From DASQUK01 sp963756425 (GTDB lineage Bacteria; Actinomycetota; Acidimicrobiia; Acidimicrobiales; VFJN01): a DNA stretch of 64,000 nt. The DNA lies in NCBI GenBank assembly GCA_963756425.1, contig CAVWNW010000004.1, forward strand, positions 124,001 to 188,000, in the 5' to 3' direction. The notes beneath the pieces were generated by a model. That model was not told where the DNA came from. It saw only the letters and a list, made by a program, of their open reading frames with translations, and did not search any database. Each line of letters begins with the position of its first letter. Positions within the stretch are counted from its first letter, which is position 1. The position numbers were made by a program, and so were the translations under genes. Below, piece after piece: positions 16,955-26,532 of this stretch.

Positions 16955-18211
16955 GTGATGACACCGAAGGAAAAGCGTGCCACGGCGCGTGCCGGATACG
17001 GGCGACTGCTCGGCCACGAACCGGGATGGCGCACGTCGAGGCGGATCGACCGCGCCATGAGCCGGCCGGGCGCCTCCGTCGGGTCGTTCCTCCTCGAGCT
17101 GGGCCGTTCGGAACGGTACCGGCAAGCCGTGACGCGCCGTATCGGGGAGCGGCCGGAGCTCACGGACGACGCGTTTGTCGCCGCGGCGTACCACGACCTG
17201 CTCCACCGGGCGCCGGACGCGGCGGGCTCGGGCTTCTACTCGGACCAGCTGACCCGTGGCAAGAGCCGCATTCGGGTGCTGGAGGACCTTGCGTCCAGCG
17301 ACGAGCATGTCAATCGGGTGGTCAACGAGGCGTATCCCCTCCCCGACATTCGGTCGTCCAATCCATCGCGGTACTGCGACGTCGCCGAACTCGACGGATC
17401 GAGCCGGATACCTTGCTTCGTCGCGGAATCGCAGGCCGACTTCGACTGGATGAGCGAGCAGATCGCCCTGCACGGGTACTACGACAGGCCCGGGATCTGG
17501 GGATATACGGTGACGCGCGAGAAGCGGGTCGTCGCCGAGATGCTGAGCTGTTTCGAGCCCCGGAGCGTCCTGGACCTCGGATGCGCCAACGGTGTCGTGA
17601 TGAGGTGCCTCTACGACCTCGGAATCCAAGCCGACGGCGTCGAGCTCAGTGACTCCGCAGTCCAGGCCGCCTTCCCGGAGATCAGGGACAACATCCATCA
17701 GGGTGACGTCATCGAGCTGGCGGGCGACCGAACCTATGACCTGATCTCGGGGCTCGACATCTTCGAGCACGTCACGCCCCCCGATCTGCACAAGCTCATC
17801 GCCGCCATCGCCGACCTGACCGAGCCCGGTGGCTTCCTGTTCGCCAACATTCCGGCGTTCGGGGAAGACGAGGTCTTCGGGACGGTGTTCGAGCCGTACC
17901 TCGAGCGCTGGAACGGGTCGGCCGCTCGCGGCGAGCCGTTCGACCTGCTCCACGTGGACGACGCCGGGTTCCCGATGCATGGCCACCTGATCTGGGCGGG
18001 GTCGGGGTGGTGGGAGACCCAGTTCCGCGAGCACGGGTTCACACGGGTCCCCACCGTCGAGCGAGCACTGCACGAGCGCTACGACTCCTTCCTGCGAGAG
18101 GCAGCCCCGGCGCGCCTTGCGTTCTACGTGTTCATGAAGGGTGACGGTGCCGCCCGGACTGCGGCCGTCGTGGAGCGGATCGAGCGGCTGAGCACACCGC
18201 TCCCGGCGTGA
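16955..18211 (+). CDS. DUF4214 domain fused to a SAM methyltransferase
   Basis: 418 residues; GTG 16955 or ATG 16958. Residues ~60-120 contain AAYHDLLHRAPDAAGSGFY and LTRGKSRIRVLEDLASSDEH, the repeat unit of DUF4214, a module usually found in secreted S-layer or hydrolase-like proteins and some glycosyltransferases. From residue ~195 a methyltransferase follows: VLDLGCANGVVMRCLYD, then YDLISGLDIFEHVTPPDLH and TEPGGFLFANIP. No signal peptide is present, so the DUF4214 unit works in the cytoplasm here, perhaps binding a glycan acceptor for methylation. That function is inference. Confidence 0.8.
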   Translation: MMTPKEKRATARAGYGRLLGHEPGWRTSRRIDRAMSRPGASVGSFLLELGRSERYRQAVTRRIGERPELTDDAFVAAAYHDLLHRAPDAAGSGFYSDQLTRGKSRIRVLEDLASSDEHVNRVVNEAYPLPDIRSSNPSRYCDVAELDGSSRIPCFVAESQADFDWMSEQIALHGYYDRPGIWGYTVTREKRVVAEMLSCFEPRSVLDLGCANGVVMRCLYDLGIQADGVELSDSAVQAAFPEIRDNIHQGDVIELAGDRTYDLISGLDIFEHVTPPDLHKLIAAIADLTEPGGFLFANIPAFGEDEVFGTVFEPYLERWNGSAARGEPFDLLHVDDAGFPMHGHLIWAGSGWWETQFREHGFTRVPTVERALHERYDSFLREAAPARLAFYVFMKGDGAARTAAVVERIERLSTPLPA

Positions 18212-18292
18212 CCCTTGGCCGGCGGTCCACCTGGCGACGCCGGGGTCGACGTCACCGGCACCTGCGAAGGTGGTCGACGACCGGAGGGTGAC

Positions 18293-20056
18293 GTGACCCA
18301 GGTGGCCGAGGGGAGCGTCGAAGTCGATCGTCCACCGGGTCCGGTGCACGGCCGGCGCGGCCCGCTGCTCGTCGAGGTCACACTCCTGCTGGCCGCCCCC
18401 CTGCTGCTGGTCTTTCCGCTCCGGGCGGAGTTGTTCGGACGGACGAACATGATCGACCCGTACCTACACACCGCGGTCATCCAGCACGGGAGGGAGCTGC
18501 TCGAACGCTTCGGCAACAACCGTCAATTCGCCCGCGCCGGGTTCACGGTTCCGGGGCGCGCCTTTGTCTTGGCGTTCGGCGACATCGGTGGGTACTACGC
18601 CTTTCGCTATGTCTTGGTGCTCCTGGCAATGGTGCCCGCATACGTGCTTTTCAGGCGGCTGCACGGGCGGGCTGCGGGGTCCGTTGCCGCGGCGTCGGTT
18701 CTCGCAAGCTCGGTCATCGTTCGTGCGTGGAGCAGCGACTATCCCGACTCGGCCGGAGTCTCGTATCTCATCGCGGCGTCTTGCTGCCTTTGCATGCCGA
18801 CCGACAGCCGAAGGGCTCGCTGGTCCTGGTTCATAGCCAGCGCCGGGCTGTTCTCGCTGGCCTTGCACTCGAACTTCGTCGCGGTGCCGTTCGTTTTGGC
18901 GGCAGTGGTTGCCTACGCGGCCTTCCACGTGAAGGAGTGGAGGCATCTACTCGCCGCAGGTGGTGTGTTCCTCGTGGTGCTGGCCGCCGTCACCGCTGCC
19001 CTCAGCGTGGGTGCGTGGGCCGCCTTCGGGACTGCGGACATATTCCGGCCCACGTGGCGTGCGTTCGAAGGCTTGCGGCGGCCCGAGGCGATCGCCGTCA
19101 ATCACTCGGCCAACTGGAGATGGGTGCTCGACGCGCCCTACCTGCTGGTGCCGCCGCTGATCCTGGTTGTCTGGATCGCCCTGGCGCGCCAGAGGCGCAA
19201 TGCGTTCTCGCGACCGGAGTGGATGCTGTGGCTCACGCTCGCGCTCCAGTCGGGTGCGTGTGTGGTCATGCAGTTCGCGTTGGAGCACCAGATCCTGGAG
19301 TTCCACTTCTACTCGTCGCTGCTGTGGGCCGCCGCGACGCTGGTGGCGGCATCGACCGTCATCGAACTGTCCCGTCCCCTGCTCGCGCGACCGAGGCTCT
19401 CCTGGGTGCCGGCTGCAGTCCTGGTGGCGGTGCCGGTGGCCTTCGCCGTGCTCGACGTGGAGCTGTCGCTCCGGTTCGCCACGGCCGTGCTCCTGGCGAC
19501 CGCCGGTGCGGTCGTCGTCACGGCCCTGTACCTCACCCGCTCCACGATCGCCGGGCTGGGCGCGCTCGCCATCTTTGCGGTCGTCGCGCACACCCTGATA
19601 GTCGGTCAATCGGCGTACCTGCCGCTGCGTTCCGGACAAGCGAGGTTCCCGAGGCCGCAGTACGGCCAGGCGTTCGGCGGCCTCAATGTCTTGGAGCGTG
19701 ATCGGTACATGGTCATCTCCGAGCTGGACGACCTCGTCCCGGCTCCGCCCGCCGCCGGTGTACCGCTGGTGATGTGGGCGGCCGACGACTTTTCCGAGAC
19801 GGTCAGCATCGCAGCATCGCAGTACGGATGGAGGCCGAGGATGGTGCTCGGATTGCCGCAGCTGGACAGCGCGAACGTTGAGCGGATTCGCACCACTCGG
19901 CCCGACGTCGTCCTGCTGCTCTCGGATGCCGCCGACTCGGTTGCAGCGGGGGAGGCGACCATTCGGAGCCTCTTTCCGGAGGCGACCGTGCTCGCCGAGT
20001 CGACGCTGGAGCACGGCCGCGTCAGGCTCCACGTCTCTGTGATCGGGCTCAGATGA
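18293..20056 (+). CDS. polytopic membrane protein, GT-C-like
   Basis: About 587 residues from GTG 18293, which has GGAGGG 4 nt upstream; the frame is open to a TTG at 18215. Some ten membrane helices span residues ~25-430, and a soluble ~150-residue C-terminus follows. The first external loop reads NMIDPYLHTAVIQHGRELLE, with an acidic residue just after TM1 as in GT-C transferases, though this is weak evidence. It overlaps the convergent epimerase gene by 8 nt at the 3' ends. It probably transfers a lipid-linked sugar outside the membrane, or is a chain-modifying enzyme; not proven. Confidence 0.7.
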   Translation: MTQVAEGSVEVDRPPGPVHGRRGPLLVEVTLLLAAPLLLVFPLRAELFGRTNMIDPYLHTAVIQHGRELLERFGNNRQFARAGFTVPGRAFVLAFGDIGGYYAFRYVLVLLAMVPAYVLFRRLHGRAAGSVAAASVLASSVIVRAWSSDYPDSAGVSYLIAASCCLCMPTDSRRARWSWFIASAGLFSLALHSNFVAVPFVLAAVVAYAAFHVKEWRHLLAAGGVFLVVLAAVTAALSVGAWAAFGTADIFRPTWRAFEGLRRPEAIAVNHSANWRWVLDAPYLLVPPLILVVWIALARQRRNAFSRPEWMLWLTLALQSGACVVMQFALEHQILEFHFYSSLLWAAATLVAASTVIELSRPLLARPRLSWVPAAVLVAVPVAFAVLDVELSLRFATAVLLATAGAVVVTALYLTRSTIAGLGALAIFAVVAHTLIVGQSAYLPLRSGQARFPRPQYGQAFGGLNVLERDRYMVISELDDLVPAPPAAGVPLVMWAADDFSETVSIAASQYGWRPRMVLGLPQLDSANVERIRTTRPDVVLLLSDAADSVAAGEATIRSLFPEATVLAESTLEHGRVRLHVSVIGLR

Positions 20057-21074
20057 GACCGGCGCGCACCGCGTCCTGGATCCAGGGCACCACCTCGTCG
20101 AGCATCTCGTCCAGGCTGGTGGATGCCTCGAAGCCCAGGAGCTCCTTGGCCTTGACGACCGACGGCACACGCCTCTGTACGTCGTGTTCGAGGGGGCGAT
20201 CCGAGACGTAGCGGAAGGGGGCTTCGGGCCGAAGACGGTGCCAGATCTTCTCCGCGAGCTCGAGGACGGTCGTCGACGTCCGCGTGGACAGGTTGAAGTC
20301 GTCGTTGTACGCGGCCGGGTGCTCCATCGCAGTCGCGATGCCCCTGGCCAGGTCGCCGCCGTACGTGTAGTGCCGGACCTGGCTGCCGTCGCCGAAGATG
20401 TGCAACGGATCCTGGCCCCGGACGATCTTCTGGACCAGATCGGGGACGACATGGCTCAGTGCGAGCTTGACGTTGCCGCTGACGACCTCGCTGTCGCCCA
20501 CCGCTCGCACCTCGCCGATGCCGACACAGTTGAACGGACGCACGATCGTGAAGGGCAGCTGGTATTGATCCCACGCCGCCCTCGCGAAGTATTCGACCGC
20601 CAGCTTCTGGAACCCGTACGACGACAGCGGCGGCGAAACCCGGCGCTCGTCACCCTCGACGGACGGCCAACGGTCGGTCGACTCGAAGACCATCGATGAG
20701 CTGAGGTACGTGACCTTCTCGAGCCGTCCTTGTCGGTGAGCCTGGATGGCGGCGTCACACGTCGCCGCGATGATTCGCTCGTTCGCGGCCAAGAGATCGT
20801 AGGCGAAGGAGTGGAAGTACGAGATGCCCCCGATCAGTGCCGCGCCGGCGATGAGGTGGTCGCAGTCGGTAAGCAACGTGGTGAGCAGGTCGACATCGCG
20901 CGCGTCGCCCTCGATGAGCCGGTAATTGGGATCCTCGTCGTAATTTCGTATCACCCGGCCGTACTTCGAGAGGTTGTCGACCCCGACGACTTCGTGGCCA
21001 CGAGCCAGCAGCTCTCCTACGACATAGCCTCCAATAAAGCCGGACGAGCCCGTGATCAGAACTTTTGACATCAA
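20049..21074 (-). CDS. NAD-dependent epimerase/dehydratase (extended SDR)
   Basis: 341 residues. SKVLITGSSGFIGGYVVGEL is the NAD-binding GxxGxxG start, YLSSSMVFEST gives the catalytic serine strand, and SYGFQKLAVEYFA supplies the Y-x3-K pair. FTIVRPFNCVGIGE is the substrate-side strand. It resembles GalE/RmlB-type enzymes acting on nucleotide sugars. It is the last of three minus-strand genes joined by ATGA overlaps (dehydrogenase, GT2, SDR), a likely unit for making and using one nucleotide sugar. Exact reaction (4-epimerase, dehydratase or decarboxylase) cannot be called from motifs alone. Confidence 0.85.
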   Translation of the reverse strand: MMSKVLITGSSGFIGGYVVGELLARGHEVVGVDNLSKYGRVIRNYDEDPNYRLIEGDARDVDLLTTLLTDCDHLIAGAALIGGISYFHSFAYDLLAANERIIAATCDAAIQAHRQGRLEKVTYLSSSMVFESTDRWPSVEGDERRVSPPLSSYGFQKLAVEYFARAAWDQYQLPFTIVRPFNCVGIGEVRAVGDSEVVSGNVKLALSHVVPDLVQKIVRGQDPLHIFGDGSQVRHYTYGGDLARGIATAMEHPAAYNDDFNLSTRTSTTVLELAEKIWHRLRPEAPFRYVSDRPLEHDVQRRVPSVVKAKELLGFEASTSLDEMLDEVVPWIQDAVRAGLI

Positions 21075-21817
21075 CGACTTTCCGTGGGTCGATCCGATGT
21101 GGTGGACCGGACATGGTCAAGCAGGAGACGCGGCCCAAACGCAAACCTGAACCATCGAAGGTACGCGGGAAGCCACGCCCGAAATCGGAATCGCGACTCG
21201 CCGCTGGCGCGCTCCAGCCAGATGGTAGGCAACTCGGCGATGGGCCGGCGGAGCCGCCGGGCCTTGGCGACGAGCTCGATGGCGATCTCGAAGCCACCGT
21301 CGGACTCGATGCCGACCTGCTCGATGAACTCCTTGGAGTAGGCCTTGTACGAGTTCGTGGCGTCGTGCGTCCCGACCCTCGCCAGGTGCCACAGGATGAG
21401 CCCAGCCGAGCGGGACATCATCGACTTCAACAGCGGCGCCCCGACCTGGGCGCCGCTCGACATGTAGCGGGACGCCGCAACGACGGCGCAGCCCCGCTCC
21501 ACCAGGCGGGTCATCGCATCCACGAGGGACACGTCGTCGCTGCCGTCGGCCATCGTCACGACGACGACGTCGGCGATCGCCGCCTCGATGCCGACCGTGA
21601 TCGCACGGGCGGGTCCCGGTCCGAGCGTGTTCAGCACGCCGCGGAACCGGGCGTCGCCGAAGTCCTCGATCACCAGCGCTGTCGTGTCCTCGGGTTGGTC
21701 GTAGACGACGACGACCTCGAATGGGAGGGTGACGCTGTCGACTATCCGGTCGAACACCGGCAGGATGTTGGTGCCCTCGTTGTAGGCGGGGACGACGATG
21801 GAAACGCGGGGAGTCAA
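21071..21817 (-). CDS. glycosyltransferase family 2
   Basis: 248 residues. RVSIVVPAYNEGTNILPVFD opens the GT-A fold, and VVVTMADGSDD carries the acidic metal/UDP site. SYKAYSKEFIEQVGIES resembles the SGFRAF-type motif of polyprenyl-phosphate sugar transferases, but there is no C-terminal membrane segment. Its ATG overlaps the TGA of the dehydrogenase gene and its own TGA overlaps the start of the SDR gene, indicating tight translational coupling. It probably uses a nucleotide sugar finished by its neighbours. Confidence 0.87.
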   Translation of the reverse strand: MTPRVSIVVPAYNEGTNILPVFDRIVDSVTLPFEVVVVYDQPEDTTALVIEDFGDARFRGVLNTLGPGPARAITVGIEAAIADVVVVTMADGSDDVSLVDAMTRLVERGCAVVAASRYMSSGAQVGAPLLKSMMSRSAGLILWHLARVGTHDATNSYKAYSKEFIEQVGIESDGGFEIAIELVAKARRLRRPIAELPTIWLERASGESRFRFRAWLPAYLRWFRFAFGPRLLLDHVRSTTSDRPTESR

Positions 21818-23004
21818 ACTGCGACGCCCTTGCCGAACACGTTCCAGACATCAATGACCGGTACCTTTGGATTGACCGACCGATACACCTGATGCGGAGC
21901 CCCGACGACGAGGAAGTCCGCCCGGGCAAGCACGGTGTCAAGATCCTCGATGTCCGGGTCGTCGCGGACAAATGGATCGGTGCACAGCACCTCCCTTGCC
22001 TTGAACCGAAGGAGATGCTTGAGCTTGTAACTCAAGCTGTCACGTCGGTCGTCGCTCCCACCCTTGAAGGCCATGCCCAAGATACCCGCCGTCATGTTCG
22101 AGATATCGTGTCGGCGCTCGAATTGGGAGATCAGGTGTAGCGGCAAGCCCTCGTTGATCATCATGCTGGCGTTGCCGAGGGTGAACTCGTTGTTGTTGAA
22201 CGCGGCGAGCTGCATCGTGTCCTTCAGGAGGCACGGTCCGGCAGCAAAGCCAGCGGGCGGCAGATCCGCGGCACGCGGATAGTGGTGGCACAATGCCTGC
22301 CGGATGCGCTCGAAATCGAGCCCGTACTCGTTCGCGATCATGTAGAACTGGTTGGCGACGGCAAACTTGATGTATCGCCAGCTGTTGGTGAAGAGCTTGG
22401 CGAGCTCGGCCTCCTCGGGCTCGAGGCGCACGGTCTCCGTCGCGATTCGTTCGAACAGCGCCTCGGCGCGTTTCGCCGCCACGTCGGTTGTCCCGGCGAC
22501 GATCTGGGGAAGCTGCTGCACTTCGACGACCGCCTTGCCCTCGGCGATCCGTTCGGGGCAGAACGCAACGTCGACTTGGCGTCCCAGCCGGTTGACCACC
22601 TGTTCGACGAGCGCGGTGACCCCGGGGAAGACGGTGCTGCGAAGCACGACCAGCTGGCCGTCCACCAGCGTGTCGGCCACGCTCGCCACAGCGTTGGGCA
22701 CGGCGAACAGGTCAGGATTGAGGTGTTCGTCGATCGGCGTACCGATGACGACGACGATCGCCTCGGCGCGGGACAGGATCTCCACATCGGCAGTGACCCG
22801 GAGCTTGCCGTCGTCCAGTGCGGAGCGGAGCAGGTCCGGGGCCCCAGGCTCGTCGAACGGCATGTGCCCACCGGCAACCGAGCTGACCGCCTGCACGTTG
22901 ATGTCGTAGAGGGCCACCGTCGCGCCGGATTGTGCGAACACCAGGCCCAGTGGCAGGCCAACGCGACCACAGCCTCCGAGTATCGCAACGTCGAACTCGA
23001 ACAA
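21814..23004 (-). CDS. UDP-sugar 6-dehydrogenase (UDP-ManNAc/UDP-Glc dehydrogenase family)
   Basis: 396 residues from a TTG at 23004 preceded by a perfect AGGAGGT; the frame is open ~100 codons further upstream but that part has no family similarity and overlaps the divergent methyltransferase gene. FDVAILGGCGRVGLPLGLVF is the NAD-binding motif of the WecC-like branch. KLFTNSWRYIKFAVANQFY and AGPCLLKDTMQLAAF hold the active-site lysine and the catalytic cysteine. The C-terminal domain (ILGMAFKGGSDDRRDSLSY) is complete. It oxidises C6 of a UDP-sugar to a uronic acid with two NAD+. Confidence 0.88.
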   Translation of the reverse strand: MFEFDVAILGGCGRVGLPLGLVFAQSGATVALYDINVQAVSSVAGGHMPFDEPGAPDLLRSALDDGKLRVTADVEILSRAEAIVVVIGTPIDEHLNPDLFAVPNAVASVADTLVDGQLVVLRSTVFPGVTALVEQVVNRLGRQVDVAFCPERIAEGKAVVEVQQLPQIVAGTTDVAAKRAEALFERIATETVRLEPEEAELAKLFTNSWRYIKFAVANQFYMIANEYGLDFERIRQALCHHYPRAADLPPAGFAAGPCLLKDTMQLAAFNNNEFTLGNASMMINEGLPLHLISQFERRHDISNMTAGILGMAFKGGSDDRRDSLSYKLKHLLRFKAREVLCTDPFVRDDPDIEDLDTVLARADFLVVGAPHQVYRSVNPKVPVIDVWNVFGKGVAV

Positions 23005-23230
23005 GGCGGGACCTCCTGGCCTCACGATGTCGTGTCCTCGGCAAGCCCGGAGCTCGGGCCGAGCGAACAACCCCCGCCGCTCGGGCGCGGGCGCTTCCCG
23101 GAGACCGTCGCCCCCCGAGGGGATCACCGCAGCATATGTCTTCACGAACCCACCGACGGCTCGTCCAACGAAGAGGCGCTGGCCGGTGTAGTGGGTGGTC
23201 ATCTGCCCCGGAGGGCGTCCGGTAACGTCG

Positions 23231-24115
23231 ATGCCCGTGTTTCGCCGCCGAGCCGCTGCCGACCAACCGCCCATCGACGAGGGGGTGGAGCCTCCGGCCG
23301 GCGGGGTGACGATCACCCTCGACTACCCGGTGACGCCCCGGTCGCGATTCGGCCACGGCCTGCCGACGCACGCCCTCCTCCTCGAGCGCCTGCGCGCCGG
23401 TGACGACCGCTACCGCACTCGCCTGGAGGGGATCGCGGTGTTGGCCGATGACCTGGCCGCGATCCCGGTCCATGGTGACGGCCTGGCCGAGCACGAGCCG
23501 CGGTGGTGGAACGGCTGGATCCCGGGACTGGATGCGGCTGCGCTGTACTCGCTGCTCGTACATGAGCGCCCACGCACCTACATGGAGGTGGGCTCCGGCA
23601 ACTCCACGTCGTTCGCTCGCCGGGCCATCACCGATCACGATCTGCCCACGAAGGTCGTGTCGATCGATCCTCATCCCCGCGCTGCGATCGACGCCATCTG
23701 CGACGAGGTCCTCCGCTCGCCCGTGGAAGACGTCGACCTCGCCGTGTTCGGGCGGCTCCAACCGGGTGACGTCCTGTTCGTCGACAACTCACACCGCGCC
23801 CTGCAGAACTCCGACGCGACGGTGCTCTTCATGGAGGTGCTGCCCAATCTGCCGGCCGGCGTACACGTGCAGTTCCACGACATCTTCCTCCCCGACGACT
23901 ACCCCGACGCCTGGAACGACCGCTACTACTCCGAGCAGTACGTCCTGGCCGCCTTCGTGCTCGGTGGCGACGCCGTCTTCGACACGCACCTCCCGTGCTG
24001 GTACGTCGCCCACCATGCAGCGGACCTGGCCGCGGTCGTGGCACCGCTGTTCGCACGGCTTCCCGGCGCCGAGCGCCACGGCAACTCGTTCTGGGTGGTG
24101 ACCAAGGGGCGGTAG
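23231..24115 (+). CDS. SAM-dependent methyltransferase, Methyltransf_24-like
   Basis: 294 residues from ATG 23231; the frame opens at 23195. YMEVGSGNSTSFARRAI is motif I, KVVSIDPHPRAAIDAICDE the acidic strand 2, and VLFVDNSHRALQNSDATV plus HVQFHDIFLPDDYPDAWND are typical of the class I group found in capsule loci (Methyltransf_24). It is divergent from the UDP-sugar dehydrogenase operon. Its stop lies 11 nt from the convergent stop of the large membrane-protein gene. Glycan methylation is likely but inferred from context. Confidence 0.8.
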   Translation: MPVFRRRAAADQPPIDEGVEPPAGGVTITLDYPVTPRSRFGHGLPTHALLLERLRAGDDRYRTRLEGIAVLADDLAAIPVHGDGLAEHEPRWWNGWIPGLDAAALYSLLVHERPRTYMEVGSGNSTSFARRAITDHDLPTKVVSIDPHPRAAIDAICDEVLRSPVEDVDLAVFGRLQPGDVLFVDNSHRALQNSDATVLFMEVLPNLPAGVHVQFHDIFLPDDYPDAWNDRYYSEQYVLAAFVLGGDAVFDTHLPCWYVAHHAADLAAVVAPLFARLPGAERHGNSFWVVTKGR

Positions 24116-24126
24116 TGCCGGCGAGG

Positions 24127-26259
24127 TCAGACGATCGGCCGTACCGTGCCGTCGACGTTGACCTCGCCCAGGTACAGCGGCACCAGGTACCGGTGGGCGC
24201 CGTTCGGCACGCCGCCCAGTCGCTCGGGCCACTTGCCGACCCCGGCGGTGAAGAACGACCCGGGGTCGGCGGGTTGCCCGGGCTCGTAGGGCACGAACTG
24301 GGCCTCCTCGGAGATCACGTAGAGGGTTCGGCCCGTGGCCTCGACGTTGGCTCGGACCTCGGCCAGCTGCGCCGGTGACGGGTCGGCCATGGCCTGGCTC
24401 GGCACCTCGCAGAACGAACGCATCGTCTGGGTGTAGGAACCGATTGCGGAGGTGCCGAGGGCCACGACGGCGGCGTCGTCACCTATCCGGTCGCAGACCG
24501 CCTCCACCTGAGCGAGCTGCGGTACGCCGGTCCGCACGGCCCACATGGGATGAGTGACCACGGCAGGCCATGCCACGAGGAGGGCGGTCAACCCGATCGC
24601 GACGTATCCGCCCGCACGGTGGACCGGGTCCGCGTTGCGCTGGCGCCACAGGAGATGGAGCAGATATCCGGCGCTGACCAGGAGGCCGGGGATCACGACC
24701 GGCAGGTAGCGCCGCATCGCCCACACCTGGTCGGGGTAGATGTTCGGGCCGACGAAGTACATCAGGGACAACCCGATCACCGCCCCGACGGGCGCCAGCA
24801 ACAGCAGATCGCCACGCCGGATGACGCGGTAGGCCAGCAGCGCCAGGCCGAGCACCGCGAGTCCGTAGATGGGCCAGCCGTAGTACCAGGCGAACCACGA
24901 CACCGTCTGCTCTCCGTAGGTCCGGCACGGTTCGTACTCGAGACCCATTGACTGCTGGAGGCTGCCGATGAGTGCGTCGCACCTGCCCATGTCCTTCATC
25001 CACAGCGGCCGCGAGGCGAGCACGGCGAGGGCGACCACCACCAGCGCGGCTCCGCCGGCGGCCCACCACCCACGCCAACGCGGCGCGGACAGCCTGCCCA
25101 GCAGCGGAGTCCGCCAGGTGAGAGCCACCACCACCGCGCCCGCGACGGTCAGGCCAGCCGCGGCGTACAGGAGCGGCGCGATGAACTTGCGGGTGTCGGC
25201 GTAGTAGCCACTGGATAGCTGCGTCACGTCCACGAAGCCCAGCCAGGCGGTCGCGATCGTGCCAGCCGCCAGCCAACCCACCCGGGCCAGCCAGGCGCGA
25301 CGCTCGCCGGCCGGCGCCGCCGCGAGCATGGCCACGGCCGCGACGATCACCGCGAGCAACGCGGCGTAGGCGTCGATGCGGGCCATCGCGGTGGACCCCA
25401 TGGTCAGGCCGGCCACGAAGAACTGGGACCGTCGGTGCGTCTGCAGCGCCCGCCACAGCAGCGAGAGCCCCCCGAAGAGCAGGAGCAACGTGAGCGGTTC
25501 GGTGTAGTTGTCGCGGCTGAACTGCAGCATCGGCAGGGACAGCCCCAGCGCCGCCACGGCTGCCAGCGCGAACAAGCCGCCGATGAATCGCCGGGCCAGC
25601 CCAAAGACCGCGAGCAACGCGAACGCGCCGATGAGCGCGTTGATCCGCAGCAGGACCTCCGGGCCGGCGACCCAGCCGCCTACGGCGAGCAGCGCCGGCA
25701 GCAGGTGGTTGCCCTGCGGGTAGACGCGGTCGGAGTCGTGGGGGTCGAGCCGGAAGCCGGCGGACTGCGCCTCGAGCCCCGGCGCGGCACCGAAGACGTC
25801 GCCGTCGGTCGGGATGAGCACCCCCCGGCTGTGGGTCAGCCACTCCGCGGTCACGGTGTAGGTCCCGGGATCGCGGGTCACGTAGAGGTTCTGGGCGGAG
25901 TACCGGGCGTTCGCCAGAAAGAACCCGCCGGCCAGGCCCAGCGCGAGCACGGTCCAGAGCACCGCATGCGGTTGGCTCGCCGCGTCCTTGTTGTCGTCGT
26001 CCGGTCCGCCGGACAGCGTCACGAGGACGGCCGCGACGGCGCCGGCCACACCCAGGACGAGGGCCAGCGGGATCACGAAGAAGTCGAGCAGCAGCAGCAC
26101 CATTGCGGGCAGCGAGAACCCCGCAACCGCCGGCCCGACCAGGTCGGGGACTGCGGTCAGCAGGCGGCTCGCACGCGGCGGCAGGGCGCGACCCCCGGCG
26201 CCGGCGGCCTCGGCAGGCGCGGGCGCGGCATCGTGTTCCTCGGCGAGGGATGTCGGCAT
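24127..26259 (-). CDS. GT-C family membrane glycosyltransferase-like protein
   Basis: About 710 residues from ATG 26259; an in-frame ATG at 26304 would place the start inside the mobile repeat described at 26265. Two helices near residues 50-110 are followed by a long external loop (DPGTYTVTAEWLTHSRGVL) and then roughly ten further helices, ending in a ~120-residue external domain. The acidic first loop and topology fit the PMT/ArnT-like GT-C superfamily, which transfers sugars from polyprenyl phosphate. It may use the lipid made by the GT2 at 5912 or 41106. Convergent with the upstream methyltransferase. Confidence 0.7.
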   Translation of the reverse strand: MPTSLAEEHDAAPAPAEAAGAGGRALPPRASRLLTAVPDLVGPAVAGFSLPAMVLLLLDFFVIPLALVLGVAGAVAAVLVTLSGGPDDDNKDAASQPHAVLWTVLALGLAGGFFLANARYSAQNLYVTRDPGTYTVTAEWLTHSRGVLIPTDGDVFGAAPGLEAQSAGFRLDPHDSDRVYPQGNHLLPALLAVGGWVAGPEVLLRINALIGAFALLAVFGLARRFIGGLFALAAVAALGLSLPMLQFSRDNYTEPLTLLLLFGGLSLLWRALQTHRRSQFFVAGLTMGSTAMARIDAYAALLAVIVAAVAMLAAAPAGERRAWLARVGWLAAGTIATAWLGFVDVTQLSSGYYADTRKFIAPLLYAAAGLTVAGAVVVALTWRTPLLGRLSAPRWRGWWAAGGAALVVVALAVLASRPLWMKDMGRCDALIGSLQQSMGLEYEPCRTYGEQTVSWFAWYYGWPIYGLAVLGLALLAYRVIRRGDLLLLAPVGAVIGLSLMYFVGPNIYPDQVWAMRRYLPVVIPGLLVSAGYLLHLLWRQRNADPVHRAGGYVAIGLTALLVAWPAVVTHPMWAVRTGVPQLAQVEAVCDRIGDDAAVVALGTSAIGSYTQTMRSFCEVPSQAMADPSPAQLAEVRANVEATGRTLYVISEEAQFVPYEPGQPADPGSFFTAGVGKWPERLGGVPNGAHRYLVPLYLGEVNVDGTVRPIV

Positions 26260-26264
26260 GGCCG

Positions 26265-26410
26265 CCTTAGAGCGTGTGTGGATAGGCACGTGGTGTCGGC
26301 CCATGGTGGTCAGTGTTGCCGGGAGGCCGAGCTGCGTGGCCTGGGCTTGCGCTACAAATCCCGTACTGTTCGGTGCGCACTTGCGTGGCTATCCGCTCGG
26401 CCTCTTAGGC
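26265..26410. repeat. 146-bp MITE-like element, copy B (full length)
   Basis: The ends are imperfect inverted repeats: the left end reads CTTAGAG, 7 nt, GGATAGGCACG, and the reverse complement of the right end reads CTAAGAG, 7 nt, GGATAGCCACG. The interior, read on the minus strand, matches the copy at 48279 over about 105 bp with only scattered substitutions, including an identical TACGGGATTTG core. It fills the intergenic space upstream of the GT-C gene and carries no transposase. Confidence 0.75.
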
Positions 26411-26532
26411 ACGCTGCCCGGCATGAGCATCGGAGTCTGGCACACCACCCCGAACGGGACGCAGCCTCGCGCGGAGCCCGACGCACACGTCCATGTGGCC
26501 GCCACCCCACGCTCGCAGGCGGCGCCCGCCTC

